A DNA stretch of 64,000 bases from Salinilacustrithrix flava (GCA_024128875.1 JAMYFF010000002.1:496001-560000); one strand, 5' to 3'; shown: positions 29,156-38,924, counted from the stretch's first letter. Notes: a model not told the origin generated them from the sequence alone. A program made the numbers and translations.

Positions 29156-29638
29156 TCAGTGCGTGGCGCGGGCGTCGAGGACGAACCCGTGCGGCGTCGC
29201 CGCCAGGAGCCGCACGCGGGCCGCGCCGGCCCGGAGGAGCCAGCCGCCGATCGTGATCGGACCGTCGACGAAGCCGTCCGGGCGGGAGGCCTCCACGACG
29301 ACGAACGCCCCGGTCGGCCGGACCAGGCGCAGCGCGCGTCGGGCCGTGCCGACGGGATCGGCCAGCTCGGCGAGCCCGTCGAGCGCGCAGACGAGGTCGT
29401 AGGACCCTGCGGCGAGCACGCCGGCGTCGGCCTCGACCGCGTCGAGGCTCGCGAGCGGATGGGCGGCCGCGAGCAGGGCGACAGCGGCGCCATCGCCCCC
29501 CACCGCGGCAACCCGGCCGCCGTAGTCGAGCCGGTGCACGACGGGCCCGAGGGCCAGCAACCACTCGGCCATCGCCGGGCCGGCGGTGGCCTGCACCGCT
29601 CGCCGGTCGCTCGGTTGGATCAGCGTGTTCACAGACAT
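29156..29638 (-). CDS. Degenerate class I methyltransferase-like protein
   Basis: 160 residues. The order VAAVGGDGAAVALLAAAHPLASLDAVEAD (motif I-like, G-x-G-x-A altered), SYDLVCALDGLAELADP (motif IV region), RALRLVRPTGAFVVVEA (motif VI) and a C-terminal beta pair follows the Rossmann methyltransferase fold. The glycine loop is abnormal and the chain is ~70 residues shorter than usual, so SAM binding is uncertain. GAGGGGG lies a few bases upstream of the ATG. Operon partner of the truncated haemoglobin. Function unknown. Confidence 0.65.
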   Translation of the reverse strand: MSVNTLIQPSDRRAVQATAGPAMAEWLLALGPVVHRLDYGGRVAAVGGDGAAVALLAAAHPLASLDAVEADAGVLAAGSYDLVCALDGLAELADPVGTARRALRLVRPTGAFVVVEASRPDGFVDGPITIGGWLLRAGAARVRLLAATPHGFVLDARATH

Positions 29639-29682
29639 CTGTGCCCCCTCGGTCGGTCAGGGGTGCAGCGTCCACGACGCGC

Positions 29683-29698
29683 GTTCCTGGAACGTTCC
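29683..29698. promoter_or_regulatory. Nested palindromes in the haemoglobin operon promoter region
   Basis: GTTCCTGGAACGTTCC holds two overlapping palindromes (GTTCC-T-GGAAC and GGAACGTTCC), 45 bases upstream of the methyltransferase-like start and 85 bases from the divergent small gene. Probably a regulator site (inference). Confidence 0.45.
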
Positions 29699-29782
29699 CC
29701 GGTGTGTCGGGAGCGTTTCCACCCGGTCACGATCCGGTCGGCAACCACCAATCGACGTCCGGGCTTCTGTAGAACCGTGGAC

Positions 29783-30013
29783 ATGGCAGACACCGCAACG
29801 ACCCCCGGGTCCCTCGGTGCGCCGGTCTCGCAGCTCAAGTCGCTCACCGACCAGCTCGTGACCGTCACCACCGATCGCGGCGACGTGACCGGCACCGTGC
29901 TGTCGTGCACGCGCCAGTCGGTCTGGCTCGTCGCCGGTGACGACGTCGACATCGTCGTGGCCCTGGACGACATCACCGGCCTCGTCCACCACCCGGCTTC
30001 CGCCGCCGCCTAA
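29783..30013 (+). CDS. Tiny Sm/SH3-barrel-like protein, unknown function
   Basis: 76 residues. After a disordered N-terminus, residues ~20-70 (LTDQLVTVTTDRGDVTGTVLSCTRQSVWLVAGDDVDIVVALDDITGLVHH) alternate polar and hydrophobic residues in five predicted strands with the spacing of an Sm-like/SH3 small barrel: V-x-V-x-T-x-x-G-x-x-x-G-x-V and L-D-D-I. No RNA-contact residues can be assigned. ATG seven bases after TAGAAC. Its stop overlaps that of the convergent membrane-protein gene by four bases. Not recognised as a named family. Confidence 0.6.
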   Translation: MADTATTPGSLGAPVSQLKSLTDQLVTVTTDRGDVTGTVLSCTRQSVWLVAGDDVDIVVALDDITGLVHHPASAAA

Positions 30014-31149
30014 CCCCCAGCGGTCGGCGACGCCGTGCGGGCCAGCCGGCCCAGCTGCATCGAGCGCGCCACCTCGGCCAGCTGCGCGGGCGCCAGCACG
30101 TCCGATGACAGCTCGATCGTGACCCCGACCTCGTGGTCGAGGACGAGGCGGGCCCAGCCCCGGATGCGGCGCCCGCGGTCAGGCCCCGGACCGTGGTCGA
30201 GCGCCGCGGCGCTGACGATCCCCGGCAGGTCCGTGAGGTCGATGTCGACGGCATCGCCGAGGGTGCGGCGCACCCGCGACGCGGTGACGAGCTGATCCTG
30301 GACGACGCTGACCAGCAACGGATCGGCGCCCGAGCGGTGCAGCTGGCCCTCGACCGAACCGCCGCCCGACTGCCCGATCATCGGGCTGCCGTACGCCGTC
30401 GCGGTCCCGCTGCGCCGCTCCGTGACCGACAGGCCGATGGCGGCGAGCGCGGCCTCGTCCAAGCCGGGAGCCCGGCCGTGCTGCAGCGACGGCCCCGGCG
30501 GCAGCTCCACCGCGTCGGCCACCGCCTGCTGGTCATCGAGGGACAGGCCCTCGCTGGTGAGCGACAGCCCGTAGCCGCCGGCATCCCACTGCAGGGTCCG
30601 CAGCCCCCGCCCGCCCGGTGCACCGAGGACGCGGGTGCTCGAGATGGACGACGTGTGCTCGGCGCCACCGAACGCCCGCCGGGTGGCGTCCACGACCAGG
30701 AGCACGCGGGCGTCTTCGCCGTCCAGCGACACCAGGTGCACCCGCGGCACCGACACCATCCCCCGGGTGTCCGGATGGTGCTCGAAGACGCCGCCCCAGG
30801 GTTCGGCCAGGACGCTGGCGGTCGCGATCGCGACCGGCCCCGGCTCGGACACGACGGCGTGGGTGACCGGCGGGTCGGGCGAGGCGGCCGGTTCGTTGCC
30901 GTCCGAGCGCGCCAGCTCGACGCCGACCACCACGACGAGCAGCGCAGCCGACCCCACGGCCCACGGCCAGAGCGAACGCCGGCGGGGCGGCGCAGGTGGG
31001 GTCCGGACCGGGGCGGCGCCGACCTCGCCGACCCACGACGGCCGGTCCGGCGGTGCATCCACCTCGAGCTCCAGCAGGTCGCCCGCGTGGCTCCGGACGG
31101 ACCGCCCGTCGGCGGCCTCCCGGTAGGTCACCCGGCACCGCGCCATCAC
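30010..31149 (-). CDS. Single-pass membrane protein with large extracytoplasmic domain
   Basis: 379 residues. A cytoplasmic N-terminus (~1-55, acidic/proline-rich), one membrane helix (~58-80, LWPWAVGSAALLVVVVGVEL), and an exported domain of ~300 residues with repeated beta-prone segments (VHLVSLDGEDARVLLVVDATRRAF; LQWDAGGYGLSLTSEGLSL). No catalytic motif is recognised. Starts GTG-ATG just after a TACCGT box; which codon is used is open (5 or 8 bases). Possibly a sensor or envelope protein. Confidence 0.7.
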   Translation of the reverse strand: MMARCRVTYREAADGRSVRSHAGDLLELEVDAPPDRPSWVGEVGAAPVRTPPAPPRRRSLWPWAVGSAALLVVVVGVELARSDGNEPAASPDPPVTHAVVSEPGPVAIATASVLAEPWGGVFEHHPDTRGMVSVPRVHLVSLDGEDARVLLVVDATRRAFGGAEHTSSISSTRVLGAPGGRGLRTLQWDAGGYGLSLTSEGLSLDDQQAVADAVELPPGPSLQHGRAPGLDEAALAAIGLSVTERRSGTATAYGSPMIGQSGGGSVEGQLHRSGADPLLVSVVQDQLVTASRVRRTLGDAVDIDLTDLPGIVSAAALDHGPGPDRGRRIRGWARLVLDHEVGVTIELSSDVLAPAQLAEVARSMQLGRLARTASPTAGG

Positions 31150-31205
31150 CTTCGACGGTAGCCCTGCGCCGCATCCGGGGATACGGCGCCCAGGACAGCG
31201 GCCAA

Positions 31206-31211
31206 TAGGGT
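31206..31211 (+). promoter_or_regulatory. -10 box of leaderless ettA transcript
   Basis: TAGGGT, six bases before GTG 31218. Confidence 0.55.
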
Positions 31212-31217
31212 GCCCAC

Positions 31218-32891
<1,674 letters not shown>

Positions 32892-32917
32892 GGGGTGGAT
32901 CGTCTAGAACCGCGGCC

Positions 32918-35230
32918 ATGACGGTCACGGGGACGGACACGGAGCAGCCAGCCGCGGGTGGGAGCATCCTCGGCACTCGCGTGCAGCGCATCGAGGACCC
33001 GGCGCTGCTGCGCGGGCGGGGCACCTACATCGACAACGTCGCCCCCACCGATGCGCTGCACGTGGCCTTCGTACGGGCCTTCACCGCCCACGGCACCATC
33101 GAATCGATCGACACCTCCGACGCCGAGGCCATGCCCGGCGTGGTCGGTGTGCTCACCGGCGCCGACCTCGACATCGGACCGCTCACGTCCAGCCCCCTCC
33201 TGGCCCACACGGTGTCCCAGCCCGTGCTCGCCGTGGACCGGGTCCGCTACGTCGGCGAGCCGATCGCCGTCGTCGTGGCCGAGACCAAGGCCCAGGCCGT
33301 CGACGCCGCCGAGGCCGTGTGGGCCGACGTCGAGCCGATCGAGCCGATCCTCGACCCCGAGGCCGCCGCCAGCGACGACGTCGTGCTCCACCCCGACCTC
33401 GGCACCAACGTCGTGCTCGACCAGGGGGAACCGGTCGGGCCGGAGCAGCTCGAGGGCGACGGGGTGGTCGTCGTGTCCGAGCGGTTGATCAACCAGCGCA
33501 TGGCGGCGGTGCCGCTGGAGGGCCGCGTCGTCGCCGCCCGCTGGGACGACGGGCGCCTCACGCAGTGGTCGTGCACCCAGGGCGCCCACGGCACCCGCGA
33601 CGAGCTGGCCAGCGTGTTCGGCCTCGACCCCGCCCAGGTGCACGTCATCACGCCCGACGTCGGCGGCGGCTTCGGTGCCAAGCACGGGACCACGCCCGAG
33701 GAGCTGGTGGTCACCTGGCTCGCCCGCCACCTCGACCGGCCGGTCCGCTGGGCGGAGACCCGTTCGGAGAACATGGTCGGCATGGTCCAGGGCCGGGGCC
33801 AGGTGCAGCACGCCAGCATCGCCGGCACCCGCGACGGCACCATCACCGGCTACCGCCTCGACGTGATCCAGGAGGGCGGGGCCTACGCCGGCAGCGGCTG
33901 CGTCCTGCCCTACATGACCCGGATGATGGCACCGGGTTGCTACGCCATCGACGACGTGCGCGTCCGCATCCGCTCGGTCGTCACCAACACCTCCACCGTC
34001 GGCGCCTACCGCGGCGCAGGTCGTCCCGAGGCGGCGGCGGCCATCGAGCGGATGGTCGACCGGTTCGCGGCCGAGATCGGCATGGACCCGGTCGAGGTGC
34101 GGCGCAAGAACCTGCTCCAGCCCGACGCCTTCCCGCTCCGCACCGCCACCGGCGGCAGCTACGACAGCGGCGACTACCCCGCCGTGCTCGACAAGGCGCT
34201 GGAGGCCGCCGGCTACGAGGACCTGCGGGCCCGGCAGGCCGAGCTCCGCGCCGAGGGGGGATCCAAGCAGCTCGGCATCGGCGTGTCCGCGTACGTCGAG
34301 ATCACCAACGTTCTGCGCCAGAGCGAGTACGGCTCGGTCGAGATCACCGCCGAGGGCGGCGCCATCGTGCGCACCGGGTCGTCCGCGCACGGCCAGGGCC
34401 ACCACACCGCCTGGGCGATGCTCGTCTCGGACCGCACCGGCATCCCCTTCGACCGCATCGAGGTCCGCCACGGCGACACCGACGACGTCCCCCGCGGCGG
34501 TGGGACGGGTGGGTCGAAGTCCCTGCAGATCGGCGGGGCGGCCGCGGCCGCCGCCGCCGAGCTGGTCGTGGAGCGGGCCAAGCAGCTCGCCGCCGACCTG
34601 CTCGAGGCCGACCCGTCCGACATCGTCCACGACCAGATGGCAGGCACGTTCGCTGTCGCCGGCACCCCGGTCACCGCGAAGTCGTGGGCTGACCTGGCCG
34701 CCGCGGCACCGGCCCAGGGCATGGAGGTGCTGGCCGCCGAGACCGACTTCGAGCCCGGCGGCTCCACGTTCCCCTTCGGCGCCCACGTCGCCGTGGTCGA
34801 GGTCGACACCGACACCGGCAAGGTCCGCCTGCTGCGCCACATCGCGTGCGACGACGCCGGCACCATCGTCAACCCGCTGCTGGTCGACGGCCAGGTCCAC
34901 GGCGGCGTCGCCGCCGGCATCGGCCAGGCGCTGTTCGAGGAGGTGCGCTATGACGAGGAGGGCAACCCCCTGACCACGACCTTCGCCGACTACGCGTTCC
35001 CGTCCGCGGCCGAGATGCCCTCCTTCGAGCGCATCCCGCACGAGACCCCCACGCCGCACAACCCGCTCGGTGCCAAGGGCATCGGCGAGTCCGGCACCAT
35101 CGGCGCCACCCCCGCCGTGCAGAACGCCGTCGTCGATGCCGTCGCCCACCTCGGCGTGCGCCACATCGACATGCCGCTCACCGCCGAGCGGGTCTGGACC
35201 GCCATCCGACAGGCCGGCTCGGGCTCCTAG
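32918..35230 (+). CDS. Molybdenum hydroxylase large subunit (form II CoxL / xanthine dehydrogenase family)
   Basis: 770 residues. N-terminal MoCo fold ([22 protein letters not shown]), [24 protein letters not shown] (the AYRGAGR form II signature; the form I CO-dehydrogenase motif is absent), and the catalytic Glu in [13 protein letters not shown]. It hydroxylates an unknown carbon centre, such as a purine or aldehyde. The FAD and 2Fe-2S subunits usually encoded beside it are missing. ATG seven bases after TAGAAC. Its 3' end overlaps the convergent blh gene by 53 bases. Confidence 0.9.
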   Translation: MTVTGTDTEQPAAGGSILGTRVQRIEDPALLRGRGTYIDNVAPTDALHVAFVRAFTAHGTIESIDTSDAEAMPGVVGVLTGADLDIGPLTSSPLLAHTVSQPVLAVDRVRYVGEPIAVVVAETKAQAVDAAEAVWADVEPIEPILDPEAAASDDVVLHPDLGTNVVLDQGEPVGPEQLEGDGVVVVSERLINQRMAAVPLEGRVVAARWDDGRLTQWSCTQGAHGTRDELASVFGLDPAQVHVITPDVGGGFGAKHGTTPEELVVTWLARHLDRPVRWAETRSENMVGMVQGRGQVQHASIAGTRDGTITGYRLDVIQEGGAYAGSGCVLPYMTRMMAPGCYAIDDVRVRIRSVVTNTSTVGAYRGAGRPEAAAAIERMVDRFAAEIGMDPVEVRRKNLLQPDAFPLRTATGGSYDSGDYPAVLDKALEAAGYEDLRARQAELRAEGGSKQLGIGVSAYVEITNVLRQSEYGSVEITAEGGAIVRTGSSAHGQGHHTAWAMLVSDRTGIPFDRIEVRHGDTDDVPRGGGTGGSKSLQIGGAAAAAAAELVVERAKQLAADLLEADPSDIVHDQMAGTFAVAGTPVTAKSWADLAAAAPAQGMEVLAAETDFEPGGSTFPFGAHVAVVEVDTDTGKVRLLRHIACDDAGTIVNPLLVDGQVHGGVAAGIGQALFEEVRYDEEGNPLTTTFADYAFPSAAEMPSFERIPHETPTPHNPLGAKGIGESGTIGATPAVQNAVVDAVAHLGVRHIDMPLTAERVWTAIRQAGSGS

Positions 35231-36161
35231 GGACCGGTGCCGGGTCGGGCTGCGGGATCCGCGTCGCGGCCAGCATCTTCTCCACCACGCCGACGTGGGG
35301 GACGGTCAGGGCGCTGAGGGCCACGAAGCTGAGGGCGGCCAAGCCGGTCGGCGTCCGGACCGCAGGCCACGCCAGCGCGGCCGCGCCGAGCGCCAGCGTC
35401 GGCACCAACCCGTCGACCAGGGCAGGGCGCAACGCCGGACGCAGGGTCACGCGGTGGTCCTGCAGGAAGGTGATCGCTCCGCCCAGGTGGGCCGCGGCGT
35501 GCCAGAGCGCGAAGTAGCAGGCGAAGCCGACCAGCGGGTCGGCGACCACGAGCACGACCGCGAGGGCCGCCACGCCGGCGGGGTGCACGGCCAGGGCGCG
35601 GAAGCCGGCAGCCGGCGTCAGCCCGTCGCCCACCCACCACGCCCACAGCCGCACGGCGACGTGGGTGCCGGCAGCAGCTGCCGCCATGCCCGGCCCGACA
35701 CGGACCAGCGCGTCTCGCACGACGCCGCCGATGCCGAGGTGCTCGATGACGGCGGCAGCATCCGCGGCGTGCAGACCGATCGGCGCGGCGAGGACCGCCG
35801 CTCCCCAGGTGACCTCACGGAGACGGGCGAGCGCCGTGTCCGATCCCGACGGGCCGAGATCCGACCGACCGAAGTGCCAGGCGGAGAGGGCGACGAAGCC
35901 GAGGAGCGCCACCACCGGGGCGACCACCCATGCCGCAGCCGCTCCGACGAGCGCGAGGGCGTGGGTGCGGAGCCGGCGGTACCTCGCCCGGGGCTCCCGG
36001 TCCACGACGGCCGACACGGCCGAGTCCAGCGCACCGTGGGGGATCCCGACCGTCACGACGGCGAGCAGCAGCACGGCTGCCGATGCCGGTCCCGGCGCTC
36101 CGGCGGGGTCGCCCATCACGAGGGCGACGGCCAGAGCGACGGTGACCGACAGCGGCACCAT
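35178..36161 (-). CDS. blh: Beta-carotene 15,15'-dioxygenase, Brp/Blh family
   Basis: 327 residues, polytopic membrane protein. Histidine motifs of the family are present: GIPHGALD (~38-45), [25 protein letters not shown] and [14 protein letters not shown]; these His ligate the active-site iron. Blh cleaves beta-carotene into two retinals, the chromophore of the adjacent rhodopsin. The start is 10 bases after the rhodopsin stop with GAGGGGGC in between, so the two are translated together. A proline/arginine-rich tail of ~30 residues runs antisense over the molybdenum hydroxylase end; the true C-terminus is otherwise normal. Confidence 0.93.
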   Translation of the reverse strand: MVPLSVTVALAVALVMGDPAGAPGPASAAVLLLAVVTVGIPHGALDSAVSAVVDREPRARYRRLRTHALALVGAAAAWVVAPVVALLGFVALSAWHFGRSDLGPSGSDTALARLREVTWGAAVLAAPIGLHAADAAAVIEHLGIGGVVRDALVRVGPGMAAAAAGTHVAVRLWAWWVGDGLTPAAGFRALAVHPAGVAALAVVLVVADPLVGFACYFALWHAAAHLGGAITFLQDHRVTLRPALRPALVDGLVPTLALGAAALAWPAVRTPTGLAALSFVALSALTVPHVGVVEKMLAATRIPQPDPAPVPRSPSRPVGWRSRPARR

Positions 36162-36171
36162 GCCTGCCCCC

Positions 36172-36993
36172 TCAGCCGGCGATCGACCCGACCCGTGGGT
36201 CGTCGTCGGTCAGCGCGGCCACGTCGTCGGGCTGAGCTTCGAGCGCACCGGCGCGACGAGCCTTCATGAAGGCGATGGCCAGGATCATCAGGCCGAACAC
36301 CGGCTTCGCCAGCACGTCGGCGACGGAGTAGCCGACCTGACGGATCACCTCGGCCGTCGCGGCGTCGTCGATCACCTGCGGCGCGAGGTACGCGAGCGGG
36401 TAGACGCCCCAGGTGGCCAGCAGCAGCCAGCGCAGGCCGTCGAACCACGGGCGGGACTCCTCTGGCTGCGTGCGGATGACCGACTGCAGCTCGGCGAACA
36501 GCACCCAGAGGATGTAGACGAACGGCACGGTCGACACGACGCCCCAGAAGGTGCGGGTGAAGCTGTCCGGGTCGGCGATCTCGCCCGGGTAGCCGGTGGC
36601 GATCATCAGCACGGCTGCGATCGTGAGGCGGGTGATGAGGCTGCGGGTGCGACCCTTGCTGAGCCGCAGCACGAGCACGAGCTCGGCGAGCAGGAGCGGG
36701 ACGGTCAGCAGCCAGTCCACGTACCGGTACCCCTCGTTGAAGGTCCCGTCCATGACGTAGCGGCCATCGACGAGCGTGAAGGCGCTCTCCCACGATTCGA
36801 AGATGCGCAGGTAGTGGTAGAGGGCGATGCCCACCACGAGCGCAGACAGCGTGACGGCCCCGCGGTACGGGACCGGGAGCTCGGTGCGCTTCAGGAGGAA
36901 GAAGAGCAGCGACGCGCCCATCGCGGCGATCGCGAACGAGAACGAGTTGTAGACGATCTCGAACTGTCCCTCACTGAGGCTGAACGGTTCCAT
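36172..36993 (-). CDS. Type I (microbial) rhodopsin, outward proton pump of the xanthorhodopsin/actinorhodopsin kind
   Basis: 273 residues, seven helices. Helix C reads RYVDWLLTVPLLLAE: Arg90, acceptor Asp93, Thr97, donor Glu104, the proteorhodopsin DTE pump motif. His60 in GIALYHYLRI matches the PR His75 that tunes Asp pKa. Helix G GYSVADVLAKPVF has Asp226 and the retinal Schiff-base Lys230. The tuning site (PR 105) is Leu101, predicting green absorption. TGYPGE (134-138) is typical of the xanthorhodopsin/actinorhodopsin clade. The start is fixed by a strong SD; an ATG ten codons upstream is rejected. Operon with blh, divergent to a B12-domain regulator. Confidence 0.96.
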   Translation of the reverse strand: MEPFSLSEGQFEIVYNSFSFAIAAMGASLLFFLLKRTELPVPYRGAVTLSALVVGIALYHYLRIFESWESAFTLVDGRYVMDGTFNEGYRYVDWLLTVPLLLAELVLVLRLSKGRTRSLITRLTIAAVLMIATGYPGEIADPDSFTRTFWGVVSTVPFVYILWVLFAELQSVIRTQPEESRPWFDGLRWLLLATWGVYPLAYLAPQVIDDAATAEVIRQVGYSVADVLAKPVFGLMILAIAFMKARRAGALEAQPDDVAALTDDDPRVGSIAG

Positions 36994-36998
36994 GACAT

Positions 36999-37004
36999 CT
37001 CCTT
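36999..37004 (-). promoter_or_regulatory. Shine-Dalgarno of the rhodopsin gene
   Basis: AAGGAG on the minus strand, five bases before ATG 36993. It decides the start over ATG 37023 and predicts efficient translation. Confidence 0.8.
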
Positions 37005-37044
37005 CGACGGATGCACCGGTCATCGGATCAGCCAGTGCAGGACC

Positions 37045-37050
37045 AAGTTA
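37045..37050 (-). promoter_or_regulatory. Predicted -10 box of the rhodopsin-blh operon
   Basis: TAACTT on the minus strand, giving a leader of about 45 bases. There is no good -35 match; that region is filled by the palindrome at 37054-37080. Confidence 0.45.
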
Positions 37051-37053
37051 GCG

Positions 37054-37080
37054 TGACTCATTCTGAATTAGTCCGCGTCA
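37054..37080. promoter_or_regulatory. 27-bp imperfect palindrome, candidate operator of the B12-domain regulator
   Basis: Outer arms TGACTC / GCGTCA, inner CTnA / TnAG around the centre; about 18 of 27 positions are symmetric. It lies upstream of the rhodopsin -10 and abuts the regulator's first possible start, so one bound protein could control both directions. AT content is above the surroundings. Confidence 0.5.
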
Positions 37081-37881
37081 TTGCGGATTTCTGTGAATAC
37101 GCTCCTCCTCGTGGCGGAGTTCCTGGATCTGGCCGAGGCGGCCGACGAGCTCGGCGTCCACTACCAGACCGCGTACCGGTGGGTGCGCGAGGGCCGGCTG
37201 ACCGCTGAGCGGGTCGGTCGCCGCTGGCGCGTGCCGCGCTCGGCGCTCGCCGACGCCACCGCCGAGCCGCCGGCCGTGCGGGTCCGGGAGATCCGGGCCA
37301 CCCGACACTGGCCCCGCCTGCAGGCGAGCCTGCAGACCGCCCTCATCGAGGGCGACGAACTTCGAGCCAGAGCGGTCGTGGGCCGGCTCCACCGGGAGGG
37401 CGAGACGTTGCGCTCGCTCGTCACCAACCTGATCGCCCCCACCATGGCTGCCGTCGGGCAGGGTTGGCGGGAGGGTCAGGTCACGATCGCCCAGGAGCAC
37501 CGGGCCACGGCCATCGTCGAGCGCCTCCTCGCCAGCCTCGACACGGCGCGGCCCGGCCGGCCTCGGGGTCGAGCGGTGGTCGCCTCCCCGAGCGGCGACC
37601 AGCACGGGCTCCCGGTGGCGATGGCCGCTGCTGCCCTACGGGAGGACGGTTGGGCTGTGGACATCCTCGGCCGGGACGTCCCAGCGGAGACCCTGGCCGA
37701 GCACGCTCGGACGACCGGCGCCGATCTCGCCGTGCTCACGGTCACGAACCCCGAGGTCGGGGACGCCGTCGACCATGCCGTCGACGCGCTCCGCGCCGTC
37801 AGTCTGGCCGTGCTGGTGGGAAGACCGGGTGCGACCCTCGACGACCTCGTCAACGACGCCCGGACCGCCGGCCCGGCCTGA
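37081..37881 (+). CDS. CarH/LitR-like B12-binding photoreceptor regulator with excisionase-type HTH
   Basis: Up to 266 residues. ~13-60: HTH_17/excisionase domain (AEFLDLAEAADELGVHYQTAYRWVREGRL, RWRVPRSAL). ~80-160: four-helix cobalamin-capping domain with Trp129-x9-Glu139-His140 (GWREGQVTIAQEH), the adenosylcobalamin signature of CarH. ~163-262: Rossmann B12-binding domain with Asp173-x-His175 in SGDQHGLP, the His being the lower cobalt ligand; the final Gly of DxHxxG is Pro. CarH/LitR proteins bind DNA in the dark and release it when light breaks the Co-C bond. The start is uncertain: TTG 37081, GTG 37093 or GTG 37111. Divergent from rhodopsin-blh, its probable target (inference). Confidence 0.88.
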   Translation: MRISVNTLLLVAEFLDLAEAADELGVHYQTAYRWVREGRLTAERVGRRWRVPRSALADATAEPPAVRVREIRATRHWPRLQASLQTALIEGDELRARAVVGRLHREGETLRSLVTNLIAPTMAAVGQGWREGQVTIAQEHRATAIVERLLASLDTARPGRPRGRAVVASPSGDQHGLPVAMAAAALREDGWAVDILGRDVPAETLAEHARTTGADLAVLTVTNPEVGDAVDHAVDALRAVSLAVLVGRPGATLDDLVNDARTAGPA

Positions 37882-37914
37882 GCCACGGCGCGGGGTCCCG
37901 CCAGGTGGGGCCGG

Positions 37915-38295
37915 TCAGCGCTCCTCGGGTCTCGGCCGGTCGACGGCGTGGGCCTCGAGGTCGGAGAGCGTGCACCACTCGAGCGTCTGGACGTGGGTGG
38001 CCTCGAGCACGACCTGCGGGGCCTTGCCGGCTTCGAACGCCTCCTGCCACCGCGGGGCGCACAGGCACCACTGGTCGCCGTCGCGCAGGCCGGGGAAGCC
38101 GAACTGGGGCATGGGCGTCGACAGGTCGTTGCCGGCGGCCTTGGAGAACTCCAGGAAGTCGTCGGTGACCACCGCGCACACCGTGTGCACCCCGACGTCG
38201 TCACCACCGGTGCTGCAGCACCCGTCCCGGTAGAACCCGGTCATCGGGTCGGTGGAGCAGCTCTGGAGATCGGTGCCGAGGACGTTCTTGGCCAT
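37915..38295 (-). CDS. DUF2237 family protein
   Basis: 126 residues. The opening NVLGTDLQSCSTDPMTGFYRDGCC, then GVHTVCAVVTDDFLEFSK, GNDLSTPMPQFGFPGLRDGDQWCLCAPRW and VVLEATH matches DUF2237 end to end, including four conserved cysteines. The family is found widely in bacteria and plants; its biochemistry is unknown. It ends 33 bases from the convergent photoreceptor regulator and lies 17 bases after the TIGR03085 gene, so it may be co-transcribed with that. Confidence 0.9.
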   Translation of the reverse strand: MAKNVLGTDLQSCSTDPMTGFYRDGCCSTGGDDVGVHTVCAVVTDDFLEFSKAAGNDLSTPMPQFGFPGLRDGDQWCLCAPRWQEAFEAGKAPQVVLEATHVQTLEWCTLSDLEAHAVDRPRPEER

Positions 38296-38312
38296 GTCCC
38301 AGTGTGGACCGC

Positions 38313-38924
38313 TCAGAGCCCGATCGTGGACGCGTGGTACTTCGCCAGCGCGGCGTCGCTCCCCTCGAGCGTGCTGGCCGACTCCCGACCGAAGAGCGCG
38401 AGCATGATCTCACCCGGGCGCCCCCGCAGGGTCACGGACTCGTCTCCGTCCTTCACCTGCCGGCTGCGACCGTCGTGGGCCACCAGCTCGACACCCACGT
38501 CGGCCTTGCGGGTGAGGATCTTGCCCCACCGTCCCAGCGCGACCCACAGGGCTTCGTCGAGGTCGTCGTCCAGCCGGGGCAGCTCGCCGTTGGCCCGGCG
38601 GACGTCCTCGTGGTGCACGAACCACTCATGGATGTCGCCCGCCGGCACGTAGCGCCCGAACCACTGGCGGGGCGGACCGTCGCGCAGCTCGGAGACCAGC
38701 TGGGCGTAGGGACGTTCCGCAGCCTTGGCCTCGAGCTTGGCGGTGTAGCGGGCGAAGGGCCCACGGCCGAGCAGGCCGGGGCCGGCGTCGAGGCGGTGCT
38801 CCCGGGTGTGGAGGTGGGCGGCGAGCTCGGTCGTGCGCCATCCCTCGCATCGGGTGGGCGCGTCCGGGCCGAGCTGCTCGAACAGGTCGCAGAGTGCGGC
38901 TCGCTCGCGGAGGGAGGGGTGCAT
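38313..38924 (-). CDS. TIGR03085 family metal-binding protein (mycothiol-dependent isomerase-like N-domain)
   Basis: 203 residues. The DinB/MDMPI-like four-helix domain shows ERAALCDLFEQLGPDAPTRCEGWRTTELAAHLHTRE (His ligand) and DIHEWFVHHEDVRRANG (the His pair of the metal site); the C-terminus VTLRGRPGEIMLALFGR matches the family. Members occur almost only in actinobacteria and probably bind a divalent metal, perhaps with mycothiol. ATG six bases after TAGACA. Function unproven. Confidence 0.88.
   Translation of the reverse strand: MHPSLRERAALCDLFEQLGPDAPTRCEGWRTTELAAHLHTREHRLDAGPGLLGRGPFARYTAKLEAKAAERPYAQLVSELRDGPPRQWFGRYVPAGDIHEWFVHHEDVRRANGELPRLDDDLDEALWVALGRWGKILTRKADVGVELVAHDGRSRQVKDGDESVTLRGRPGEIMLALFGRESASTLEGSDAALAKYHASTIGL

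Noticed and set aside
29690..29730. ECF sigma promoter (GGAAC...CGTT) near the haemoglobin operon
   Set aside because: The spacing on either strand (14 or 20 bases) does not fit the 16-17 expected.
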